From: Ileibacterium sp.
Lineage (GTDB): Bacteria; Bacillota_I; Bacilli_A; Erysipelotrichales; Erysipelotrichaceae
DNA: 14,653 bases
NCBI GenBank assembly: GCA_021443945.1
Contig: JABUSF010000014.1
Span: 5,654 to 20,306, forward strand
Direction of reading: 5' to 3'
Shown here one piece after another: positions 6,798 to 13,724 of the stretch (its first letter is position 1; every line of letters begins with the position of its first letter). Both the position numbers and the translations under genes were made by a program. Below the pieces are notes generated by a model. The model was not told the origin of the DNA and made no database searches. It saw nothing but the letters and a program-made list of their open reading frames with translations.

Positions 6798-6815
6798 TTG
6801 TGAATCAATTCACGT
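6798..6815 (-). promoter_or_regulatory. Rex-type operator upstream of thl
   Basis: TTGTGAATCAATTCACGT (6798-6815, plus strand) matches 12 of the 14 fixed positions of the Rex consensus TTGTGAA-N4-TTCACAA; only the last two bases differ. Its core GTGAAT-CA-ATTCAC is a perfect palindrome. Rex is an NADH-sensing repressor that in Clostridium acetobutylicum controls thlA and the crt-bcd-etfBA-hbd operon. Binding here is inferred from the motif and the function of the adjacent gene. Confidence 0.72.
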
Positions 6816-7201
6816 GCTGAAAAATTTACAAACCAAATTCAAACACTAAAATTCTGCAGCAAACCCATACTTCCAAATGAACAGCATGAATTATGGGGGA
6901 AATATGAGCCGCCGCAGTGGCAAAGCAGGCAAATGAATTTAAAATTAAACGATAAAATCCCAAGAAACCAATCTTTTGTAAGTGGATTAAAAATCCAGAA
7001 GCAGAAAGAAGAGGAGACTGAATCTGAATATTCTCCACAAAACTGTAAAAAAGATTCTGTTTCAATCCAATTGCGGTTTAATTATCATGAAAATCGTCTA
7101 GAATATGTTGCTTTCAGAATAGATTGCCGGAACAGAATGGGATCGATTCCGCCGAAAATGGAAACTTGATCCTATTTATGGAAAAAATTGTTTTTTCGAG
7201 A

Positions 7202-7219
7202 TTGTGAAAAGATTTACAA
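7202..7219 (+). promoter_or_regulatory. Rex-type operator upstream of the bcd operon
   Basis: TTGTGAAAAGATTTACAA (7202-7219) matches 13 of 14 fixed positions of TTGTGAA-N4-TTCACAA, the only difference being T for C at one position. It ends 5 nt before the -35 hexamer TTGACA, a position where a bound repressor would contact or block RNA polymerase. The presence of a second such site before thl strengthens the call. Confidence 0.78.
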
Positions 7220-7224
7220 TTTAA

Positions 7225-7254
7225 TTGACAAAGAGAAAAACATTTAACTATTAT
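7225..7254 (+). promoter_or_regulatory. Promoter of the bcd-etfBA-hbd-crt-CoA-transferase operon
   Basis: A perfect -35 TTGACA (7225-7230) is followed after 18 bp by TATTAT (7249-7254), a 5/6 match to the -10 consensus. The transcription start is predicted near 7261, leaving a leader of about 73 nt before the bcd ATG. No other comparable promoter is seen in the operon, so all six genes probably depend on it. Confidence 0.75.
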
Positions 7255-7333
7255 TAGGTTAGTGCGAAGGCCGGAAGGTCTTTGAGCTGAGAAATCCAAG
7301 TCTATTGAAACGAGGAAAGGAGAATTTCAATTT

Positions 7334-8473
7334 ATGGATTTTAATCTTACAGAACAACAGAAACTCATGCAGAAGTTGTTCCGGGAAGTTGCTCAGGCAG
7401 AAGTAAAAGAAAATGCTGCCGATGTAGATGAAAAAGAACGTTTCCCAAAAGAAAACGTAGAAATCATGCGACAGGCAAAAATGCTGGGCATCCCATATCC
7501 ACGTGAATACGGCGGAGCCGGAGCAGATTATCTGTCCTACATTCTTGCAGTAGAAGAATTAAGCAAAACCTGTGCTACAACTGGTGTCGTTCTTTCTGCA
7601 CATACTTCTCTGGGTACTTGGCCAATCGCTCAGTACGGAACTCCAGAACAGAAAGAAAAATTCCTCAGACCACTGGCAAGCGGTGAAAAACTGGGCGCTT
7701 TCGGTCTGACGGAACCAAACGCTGGTACAGATGCTGCCGGTCAGCAGACTACAGCTGTTCTCGACGGCGACGAATACGTTCTTAACGGGACTAAAATCTT
7801 CATCACAAACGCTGGTGAAGCAGATGTATACATCATCTTTGCGATGACTGATAAATCCAAAGGAACAAGAGGAATCTCCGCCTTTATCGTAGAAAAGGAT
7901 ACTCCCGGCTTTACAGTTGGGCAGCATGAAAAGAAACTCGGTATCCGCGGTTCCGCGACGAGCGAACTGATTTTCAACAACTGCCGCATTCCTAAGGAAA
8001 ACCTCTTAGGTAAGGAAGGCCAGGGCTTCAAAGTGGCTATGACCACTCTGGACGGCGGACGTATTGGTATCGCTGCACAGGCTCTGGGCATTGCCGAAGG
8101 TGCTCTTGAAGAAACAGTAAAATATGTAAAGGAAAGAAAACAGTTTGGACGTCCAATTTCCAAATTCCAGAACACTCAGTTCCAGCTGGCCAACATGCAG
8201 ACTCAGATCGATGCTGCCAAAATGCTGGTGTACAGAGCTGCCATGGCGAAAGAAAACGGCGAACCATATTCCGTACTGGCTGCAGAAGCAAAACTCTTTG
8301 CTGCTGAAACCGCTATGGACGTGACAACAAAATGCATTCAGCTGATGGGTGGTTACGGTTATACCCGCGATCTGCCAGTTGAAAGAATGTTCCGTGACGC
8401 CAAGATTACTGAAATCTATGAAGGAACCTCCGAAGTGCAGCGCATGGTTATCTCCGGCGCAATGCTGCGTTAA
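7334..8473 (+). CDS. bcd: Butyryl-CoA dehydrogenase (short-chain acyl-CoA dehydrogenase)
   Basis: This 379-aa FAD enzyme reduces crotonyl-CoA to butyryl-CoA. In fermenters it works in a complex with EtfAB, where the exergonic reduction is coupled to ferredoxin reduction by NADH. Acyl-CoA dehydrogenase landmarks are present: FGLTEPNAGTDA in the middle (FAD/substrate region), KLGIRGSATSEL, the arginine-containing KERKQFGRPISKFQ, and the C-terminal IYEGTSEVQR with the likely catalytic base E363 (equivalent to E367 of Megasphaera elsdenii BCD and E376 of MCAD). A strong ribosome binding site (GAGGAAAGGAG) lies 11 nt before the ATG. It is the first gene of the operon, 19 nt before etfB. The etfBA-hbd-crt neighbourhood makes the butyryl-CoA specificity reasonably firm. 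Confidence 0.95.
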   Translation: MDFNLTEQQKLMQKLFREVAQAEVKENAADVDEKERFPKENVEIMRQAKMLGIPYPREYGGAGADYLSYILAVEELSKTCATTGVVLSAHTSLGTWPIAQYGTPEQKEKFLRPLASGEKLGAFGLTEPNAGTDAAGQQTTAVLDGDEYVLNGTKIFITNAGEADVYIIFAMTDKSKGTRGISAFIVEKDTPGFTVGQHEKKLGIRGSATSELIFNNCRIPKENLLGKEGQGFKVAMTTLDGGRIGIAAQALGIAEGALEETVKYVKERKQFGRPISKFQNTQFQLANMQTQIDAAKMLVYRAAMAKENGEPYSVLAAEAKLFAAETAMDVTTKCIQLMGGYGYTRDLPVERMFRDAKITEIYEGTSEVQRMVISGAMLR

Positions 8474-8492
8474 TTGAAAGGACTTGGAACAT

Positions 8493-9290
8493 ATGAAAAT
8501 TGCTGTATTAGTAAAACAGGTACCTGATTCAACTGAAATTACTGTTGATAAAAATACCGGAACTCTGGTGCGTGATGGTGTTCCATCCATCATGAACCCG
8601 GATGATTTGGCAGGCCTTGAAGCTGCACTGGCTTTAAAAGACCATGATGAAACAATCGAAATCAGTGTTGTATCCATGGGACCTCCACAGGCTGCCGGAA
8701 TGCTTCAGGAAGCCATTGCCCGCGGGGCTGATCACGCTTATCTTCTGACAGACAGAAGACTGGGCGGAGCAGATACCTGCGCAACCAGCCGTACTCTGGC
8801 TGCCATCTTAAATAAGATCGGTTATGACCTGATCATTGCCGGACGTCAGGCAATCGACGGTGACACCGCTCAGGTTGGTCCGCAGACCGCTGAACGTCTT
8901 GGCCTGCCTCAGGTTACCTATGTAGATGAAATTATCGAATTGACTCCAGACTATGCAAAAGTAAAAAAATCTCTGGAAGAAGAAGAACAGATCGTAAAAG
9001 TGAAACTGCCGGCTGTTATTACAACTCTGTCCGGAATGAACAAACCTCGTTACATGAACTGCAACGATATCGTTGATTCCTTCAGCAACCCGGTGATCAT
9101 CAAAACTTATGACGATATCATTGAGGATCTGCCACAGAACCTGGTAGGTCTGGCTGGTTCTCCAACTCAGGTATACAGAACCTTCACAAAAGATGTTACA
9201 GCTGCTACAGAAAAATTTGATCTTCCTGCAGAAGAAGCCGGCAAACAGATTGCTGCTCATCTGAAAGAAAAACAGCTGATCAAAAAGTAA
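8493..9290 (+). CDS. etfB: Electron transfer flavoprotein beta subunit
   Basis: This 265-aa EtfB begins with the typical MKIAVLVKQVPDSTEI and has NPDDLAGLEAALALKD (about 40-55) and the nucleotide-binding signature GRQAIDGDTAQVGP at 117-130. With EtfA it forms the heterodimer carrying two flavins. In butyrate producers the beta-subunit flavin is thought to be the bifurcating FAD that takes electrons from NADH and sends one to ferredoxin and one via EtfA to Bcd. Placement directly between bcd and etfA supports this bifurcating type, although it cannot be proved from the motifs. The start is ATG 8493 with AAAGGA (8477-8482) upstream; an in-frame TTG three codons earlier has no better site. The gap to etfA is 12 nt. 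Confidence 0.96.
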   Translation: MKIAVLVKQVPDSTEITVDKNTGTLVRDGVPSIMNPDDLAGLEAALALKDHDETIEISVVSMGPPQAAGMLQEAIARGADHAYLLTDRRLGGADTCATSRTLAAILNKIGYDLIIAGRQAIDGDTAQVGPQTAERLGLPQVTYVDEIIELTPDYAKVKKSLEEEEQIVKVKLPAVITTLSGMNKPRYMNCNDIVDSFSNPVIIKTYDDIIEDLPQNLVGLAGSPTQVYRTFTKDVTAATEKFDLPAEEAGKQIAAHLKEKQLIKK

Positions 9291-9302
9291 GAAAGGACGC
9301 AT

Positions 9303-10349
9303 ATGGCAACATTTCCAGATTACAAAGATATTTATGTATTTGTAGAACAGAAGGGTTCCCAGCCTGCAGAAGTTGGTTACGAACTGATCAACAAGGCCAG
9401 ACAGCTGGTAGAATCCGCTCCCGAACTGGGATACAAAGTAGTAGGCGTCCTGCTGGGTGACAACGTCAAAGACAAAGCTGCAGACGTTATTGCTCACGGT
9501 GCTGATGAAGTGATCGTAGTAGACGATCCAAAACTGAAAGACTACTCTACTCAGTTCTATACAGACGCTCTGGTGCAGGTGATTGAAAAATTCAAACCAT
9601 CCTCCCTGCTCACAGGCGCCACTGTACTCGGCCGTGACCTGGCTCCGCGTGTAGCTGCCAGAATCGATGCCGGTCTGACTGCTGACGCTACCGGAATCGA
9701 AATCGGCAAAGACATCAAACTTGGTGTGAAAGAAATTCCAAACGAAGATGCACTGCTTCTGGTTACCCGTCCAACATTTGGCGGTAACCTGTTCGGTACA
9801 ATCGTTTGTCCAAACACTCGTCCTCAGATGGCTACGATCCGTCCGAAAGTGTTTGATATGGCGAAACCAGACTACTCCAGAACTGGCGAAGTAATCGAAT
9901 TCGCTCCACAGTGGAACTCCACTGAACCTGAAGTTGAAGTGCTCGAATCCGTAGCCAAAGAAGTTGGCGGAATCGACATTACAAAAGCTGACGTGCTTGT
10001 TGGTGCAGGCCGTGGTGCTGAAGGTTGTCTGGATCTTGTAAAAGAGCTGGCTGAACTGCTTGGCGGTGAAGTATCTGCTACACGTGCTGCTGTAGAAGAT
10101 GGATTTATGCCAAAAGAAGTTCAGGTTGGTCAGACCGGTAAAACTGTCCGTCCAAACCTGTACATTGCCTGCGGTATCTCCGGTGCTGTTCAGCATGTAG
10201 CTGGTATGGAAAAATCTGACTACATCATCGCTATCAACCGCGATCCTGAAGCAGAAATTTTCACCGTGGCAAACGAAGGTTACATCGGAACCTGTGAAGA
10301 AGTTCTTCCTGTTCTGATTGAAGAAATCAAAAAAATTAAAGCTGCTTAA
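9303..10349 (+). CDS. etfA: Electron transfer flavoprotein alpha subunit
   Basis: This 348-aa protein has an N-terminal Etf nucleotide-binding-like domain (about 1-210) and the conserved C-terminal FAD domain. In the latter are GAGRG (234-238), RAAVEDGFMP, QVGQTGKTV (274-282), GISGAVQH (291-298) and AINRDPEAEIF. The FAD held here shuttles electrons between the EtfB flavin and the dehydrogenase. No N-terminal ferredoxin domain, as found in some clostridial EtfA proteins, is present: the protein starts directly with ATFPDYKDIYVFVEQ. The ribosome binding site AGAAAGGA is immediately after the etfB stop. hbd follows after 22 nt. Confidence 0.97.
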   Translation: MATFPDYKDIYVFVEQKGSQPAEVGYELINKARQLVESAPELGYKVVGVLLGDNVKDKAADVIAHGADEVIVVDDPKLKDYSTQFYTDALVQVIEKFKPSSLLTGATVLGRDLAPRVAARIDAGLTADATGIEIGKDIKLGVKEIPNEDALLLVTRPTFGGNLFGTIVCPNTRPQMATIRPKVFDMAKPDYSRTGEVIEFAPQWNSTEPEVEVLESVAKEVGGIDITKADVLVGAGRGAEGCLDLVKELAELLGGEVSATRAAVEDGFMPKEVQVGQTGKTVRPNLYIACGISGAVQHVAGMEKSDYIIAINRDPEAEIFTVANEGYIGTCEEVLPVLIEEIKKIKAA

Positions 10350-10371
10350 TCATACATTGAAGGAGAAAAAT

Positions 10372-11211
10372 ATGAGAAAAGTTGGTGTAGTTGGCGCTGG
10401 CACAATGGGTCAGGGCATTGCAAACGCATTTGCATCTGCCGGCAACGAAGTAACTGTTGTTGATGTTAAAAAAGAATGGGCCGAAAACGGTGTAAACAAA
10501 ATCTGTGCTTCCAAAGACAAACTGGTTGCAAAAGGCAAAATTGACGCTGCTGCTGCTGAAGCTGCAAAAGCGAACCTGAAAGCCGGCGAATACGAAGATC
10601 TCGCAGACTGCGATCTCATCGTTGAAGCTGCTCTCGAAAGCATGCCTCTGAAAAAAGAAGTATTCGGAAAACTGGACGAAATCGTAAAAGACGGAGCTAT
10701 TTTCGGAACAAACACTTCTTCTCTGTCCATCACAGAAATCGCAAATGGAATCAAACATCCAGTCATCGGTATGCATTTCTTCAACCCAGCTGACAGAATG
10801 AAACTGGTTGAAGTCATCTCCGGTGAAAACACTCCAGCTGAAGTCAAAGATGAAATCATCTCCATCTCCAAAGAAATCGGAAAAACTCCAGTTGAAGTAA
10901 ATGAAGGTCCTGGATTTGTCGTTAACCGCATCCTGATCCCAATGATCAATGAAGCTGCCGGTATCCTGCAGGAAGGCATTGCTTCCGTGGAAGACATTGA
11001 TGTTGCTATGCAGCTTGGTGCCAACCATCCAATGGGACCACTGGCTCTTGGTGACTTAATTGGTCTGGACGTAGTTCTGGCTATCATGGACGTTCTGTAC
11101 ACAGAAACAGGCGATCCAAAATACCGCGCAAACACTTTGATCAAAAAGATGGTTCGTGCCGGAAAACTGGGCCGCAAAACTGGCGAAGGCTTCTACAACT
11201 ACAAAAAGTAA
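10372..11211 (+). CDS. hbd: 3-hydroxybutyryl-CoA dehydrogenase
   Basis: The 279-aa enzyme reduces acetoacetyl-CoA to 3-hydroxybutyryl-CoA. The Rossmann motif GAGTMG is at residues 8-13 and an aspartate (D31) ends the second strand (VTVVD), which favours NADH over NADPH. The catalytic histidine H135 lies in GMHFFNPADRMKLVE, and GFVVNRI marks the start of the helical C-terminal domain, which ends in RKTGEGFYNYKK as in homologues. ATG 10372 is preceded by AAGGAG (10360-10365); an upstream in-frame start at 10318 would overlap etfA and add a lysine-rich, non-homologous stretch. A hairpin follows the gene before crt. Confidence 0.97.
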   Translation: MRKVGVVGAGTMGQGIANAFASAGNEVTVVDVKKEWAENGVNKICASKDKLVAKGKIDAAAAEAAKANLKAGEYEDLADCDLIVEAALESMPLKKEVFGKLDEIVKDGAIFGTNTSSLSITEIANGIKHPVIGMHFFNPADRMKLVEVISGENTPAEVKDEIISISKEIGKTPVEVNEGPGFVVNRILIPMINEAAGILQEGIASVEDIDVAMQLGANHPMGPLALGDLIGLDVVLAIMDVLYTETGDPKYRANTLIKKMVRAGKLGRKTGEGFYNYKK

Positions 11212-11212
11212 A

Positions 11213-11257
11213 AACAGAATATCAAAGGGAGAATCAATTCTGTTCTCCCTTTCTTTT
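11213..11257 (+). terminator. Terminator-like hairpin with competing pairing between hbd and crt
   Basis: AAAGGGAGAA (11224-11233) pairs perfectly with TTCTCCCTTT (11243-11252) around a 9-nt loop, followed by CTTTT, which resembles an intrinsic terminator inside the operon. AACAGAAT (11213-11220) can instead pair with ATTCTGTT (11237-11244), which covers most of the loop and the first two bases of the right arm. The two stems are either competing or, if slightly frayed, an H-type pseudoknot. No promoter is seen between here and crt, so partial read-through or an RNA processing and stability role is more likely than full termination. Confidence 0.6.
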
Positions 11258-11286
11258 GTATCATCCCATCAATAAAGGAGAAAAAA

Positions 11287-12075
11287 ATGGAATACGTATT
11301 ACTTGAAAAAGACGGCAACGTCGCTACCATCACCATCAACAACCCAAAAGCTCTGAATGCTCTTTCCACTGCTGTATTAAAGGATCTGGAAGAAGCTGTC
11401 ACTGATGTTGCAAACGATAAAGACATTTATGCTGTCATCATTACCGGTGCGGGCGAAAAATCTTTCGTAGCCGGCGCTGATATTGCAGAAATGAAAGACA
11501 AGAACGTTGAAGAAGCTGCAGAATATGGCGCTTATGGAAACAAAATCTTCCGTATGATCGAAACCATGGACAAACCAGTCATCGCGGCTGTGAACGGATT
11601 CGCATTAGGCGGCGGAAATGAGCTGGCCATGAGCTGCGACATTCGCCTGGCTGGTGAAAATGCAGTGTTCGGTCAGCCTGAAGTTGGTCTGGGAATCACT
11701 CCAGGTTTTGGCGGAACTCAGAGACTGGCCCGCCTTGTACCAGTTGGCATTGCCAAAGAACTGGTTTACGGCGGACGCAACATTAAAGCGGATAAAGCTC
11801 TTGCCATCGGTCTGGTCAATGCCGTGTATCCAAAAGAAGAACTGATGCCGGCAGCTGTAAAAATGGCAAAAGGAATTGCTAAAAATGCACCATTGGCAGT
11901 CGCAGCTTCCAAACGTGCCATCAATAAAGGCCTGGAAGGCACCATGGACGAAGGCATCGCCATCGAAGTGGAAGAATTCTCCAAATGCTTTGACTCTGAA
12001 GACCAGAAGTACGGAATGGAATACTTCCTGGACAAAAACAAAGAAAAACCAGCAAAACAGTTCAAAAACAAATAA
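11287..12075 (+). CDS. crt: 3-hydroxybutyryl-CoA dehydratase / enoyl-CoA hydratase (crotonase)
   Basis: This 262-aa crotonase-fold enzyme dehydrates 3-hydroxybutyryl-CoA to crotonyl-CoA. The oxyanion-hole motif GADI is at 63-66 and the second glycine motif is ALGGGNE at 106-112. The two catalytic glutamates are E112 (GGGNE) and E132 (QPEVGLG), equivalent to E144 and E164 of rat enoyl-CoA hydratase. PGFGGTQRL completes the active-site region. The C-terminal helix contains F-x-x-x-F-D-S-E-D-Q-K-x-G-M, typical of short-chain crotonases. A strong AAAGGAG ribosome binding site (11274-11280) precedes the ATG. It lies 75 nt after hbd, past a terminator-like hairpin, and 50 nt before the CoA-transferase gene. 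Confidence 0.96.
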   Translation: MEYVLLEKDGNVATITINNPKALNALSTAVLKDLEEAVTDVANDKDIYAVIITGAGEKSFVAGADIAEMKDKNVEEAAEYGAYGNKIFRMIETMDKPVIAAVNGFALGGGNELAMSCDIRLAGENAVFGQPEVGLGITPGFGGTQRLARLVPVGIAKELVYGGRNIKADKALAIGLVNAVYPKEELMPAAVKMAKGIAKNAPLAVAASKRAINKGLEGTMDEGIAIEVEEFSKCFDSEDQKYGMEYFLDKNKEKPAKQFKNK

Positions 12076-12125
12076 TAGAATCCGCTGGATGACAATAAAT
12101 TTCTATTTAAAGAAGGAAGATTACA

Positions 12126-13679
12126 ATGTCAAAACTTATTTCTATTGAAGAAGCTGTCAATATGATTCATGACGGCGATGTCTGCGGTGTGGGCGGCTTT
12201 ATCGGAATGGGTCACCCTCAGCAGATCTCCATTGGCGTGGAAGACAAGTTTCTGGAAACCGGACACCCGAAAGATCTGACACTTGTTTTTTCCGCGGGAA
12301 TCGGAGATGGAACAGACAAGCTCGGTCTGAATCACCTGGGTCATGAAGGTCTGATTAAACGTGTGGTTGCCGGTCACTGGAATTTAATTCCTGCAATTCA
12401 GAAACTGATTCTCGACAACAAAGCAGAAGGCTACAACCTTCCTCTGGGAACCATCTCTTTGCTGTTCCGGGAAATTGCAGGGGGAAGACCTGGTGTCATT
12501 ACCAAAATTGGTTTGAAAACATTTGTAGACCCTCGTCTTGAAGGGGCAAAAATGAATGAGCTCACCCGAGAAGCAGAAGATCTGGTGGAACTGATGGAAA
12601 TTGACGGCCAGGAGTGGCTGCGCTACAAGTCTTTCCCGATCAATGTGGCTTTGCTTCGGGGAACCTATGCCGACGAAGACGGTAATATTTCCATGGAAAA
12701 AGAAGCTGCTCTTCTGGACAACCTTGCCATTGCCACAGCAGCCAAAAACAGCGGCGGTAAAGTCATTGTTCAGGTTGAAAAAGTTGTTCAAAACGGCTCC
12801 ATCAATGCAAGAGATGTGGTGATTCCAGGCATGCTGGTGGATGCAGTTGTCATTGGAAAACCAGAAAATCACTGGCAAACATATCTGGATCCGTACCGTC
12901 CGGAATTCTCCGGTGAGGTCCGCATTCCAACCAATGCCATTGAACCCATGCCGCTGAATGCCCGCAAAGTCATTTGCAGACGGTGCGCCATGGAACTCAA
13001 TCCGGAAGGAATCATCAATCTTGGCATCGGCATGCCGGAAGGCATTGCCAACGTAGCCAATGAAGAAGGCCTGCCATCTCTGAAACTGACCGTGGAAGCC
13101 GGCGGAGTAGGCGGGGTTCCAAATTCCGGTGTGGGATTTGGCTCTGTCACAAACCCGGAAGCCATTCTGGATGAACCATCCATGTTTGACTTTTACGACG
13201 GCGGAGGATTGGATCAGGCATTCCTTGGACTGGCTGAATGTGATTCCAAAGGAAACATCAATGTTTCTCGATTTGGCCCAAGAATTGCTGGATGCGGTGG
13301 ATTTATCAACATCACACAGACTGCACCGGTGGTTCTGTTCTGCGGAACCTTTACCGCGAAAGGCCTGAAACAGAAAATTGGCGATGGAAAACTGGAAATC
13401 GTTCAGGAAGGAGCTGTCAAGAAATTCAAAAATGAAGTGGAACAGATCACTTTTGCTTCTGAATTTGCAGCGGAAACAGGCCAGAAAGTAATGTATGTGA
13501 CCGAACGGGCTGTCTTTGAATTAAGAGATGGTGTGTTCACTCTGACCGAAATCGCTCCAGGAATCGATCTTCAGAAAGATGTTCTGGATCAGATGGAATT
13601 CAAACCTGCCATTGCAGAAGATCTGAAGCTCATGGATGAACGTCTGTTCAAAGATGAAGTAATGGGTCTGAAAAAATAA
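12126..13679 (+). CDS. Fused alpha/beta family I CoA-transferase (YdiF/Pct-like), probable acyl-CoA:acetate CoA-transferase
   Basis: The 517-aa protein contains both CoA-transferase domains in one chain. The alpha half (about 1-270) has GVGGFIGMGHPQQI near residues 21-34. The beta half (about 285-517) has INLGIGMPEGIANV and the catalytic segment VEAGGVGGVPNSG, where E324 is the likely nucleophile forming the glutamyl-CoA intermediate. The position equals E324 reported for Clostridium propionicum propionate CoA-transferase. Its place as the last gene of the butyrate operon suggests that it moves CoA from butyryl-CoA to acetate, releasing butyrate; acetoacetate, propionate or lactate as partners cannot be excluded. 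This differs from the But/Cat1-type transferase of Roseburia and Faecalibacterium and from the separate CtfA/CtfB subunits of clostridia. The ribosome binding site AGAAGGAAG is 6 nt upstream. A strong terminator follows. Confidence 0.9.
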   Translation: MSKLISIEEAVNMIHDGDVCGVGGFIGMGHPQQISIGVEDKFLETGHPKDLTLVFSAGIGDGTDKLGLNHLGHEGLIKRVVAGHWNLIPAIQKLILDNKAEGYNLPLGTISLLFREIAGGRPGVITKIGLKTFVDPRLEGAKMNELTREAEDLVELMEIDGQEWLRYKSFPINVALLRGTYADEDGNISMEKEAALLDNLAIATAAKNSGGKVIVQVEKVVQNGSINARDVVIPGMLVDAVVIGKPENHWQTYLDPYRPEFSGEVRIPTNAIEPMPLNARKVICRRCAMELNPEGIINLGIGMPEGIANVANEEGLPSLKLTVEAGGVGGVPNSGVGFGSVTNPEAILDEPSMFDFYDGGGLDQAFLGLAECDSKGNINVSRFGPRIAGCGGFINITQTAPVVLFCGTFTAKGLKQKIGDGKLEIVQEGAVKKFKNEVEQITFASEFAAETGQKVMYVTERAVFELRDGVFTLTEIAPGIDLQKDVLDQMEFKPAIAEDLKLMDERLFKDEVMGLKK

Positions 13680-13696
13680 TTAAATCAGCAGTCAGT

Positions 13697-13724
13697 AAAG
13701 CACAGGATTCGTCTTGTGCTTTTT
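13697..13724 (+). terminator. Intrinsic terminator of the butyrate operon
   Basis: AAAGCACAGGA (13697-13707) pairs with TCTTGTGCTTT (13712-13722), one G-T wobble included, around a TTCG tetraloop, a very stable loop sequence. Five T (13720-13724) overlap and follow the stem. It lies 17 nt after the CoA-transferase stop. Confidence 0.93.

Larger units (their letters stand above)
6719..7333. other. 615-bp divergent regulatory region between thl and bcd
   Basis: The region is AT-rich and holds two Rex-like operators, the bcd promoter and a bcd leader. The leader (about 7261-7333) contains a small wobble-containing hairpin closed by a GGAA loop (about 7265-7284) and the ribosome binding site GAGGAAAGGAG (7312-7322). 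An extra half-site TTTACAA lies at 6825-6831, close to the thl-side Rex box. Between about 6832 and 7165 I see no recognisable gene or site; a 78-codon plus-strand frame (6933-7169) resembles nothing I know and lacks a good ribosome binding site. Confidence 0.7.

Noticed and set aside
6826..7065. 79-codon minus-strand frame in the thl-bcd gap
   Set aside because: TTG start, no ribosome binding site, no known motif, and a position between regulatory elements.
6933..7169. 78-codon plus-strand frame in the thl-bcd gap
   Set aside because: Weak ribosome binding site and no recognisable family; it ends just before the Rex box. Kept only as a remark on the intergenic region.
8808..10196. 462-codon minus-strand frame opposite etfB and etfA
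   Set aside because: It spans two real genes and their gap, has Phe/Cys/Ser-rich shadow composition and no recognisable domain.
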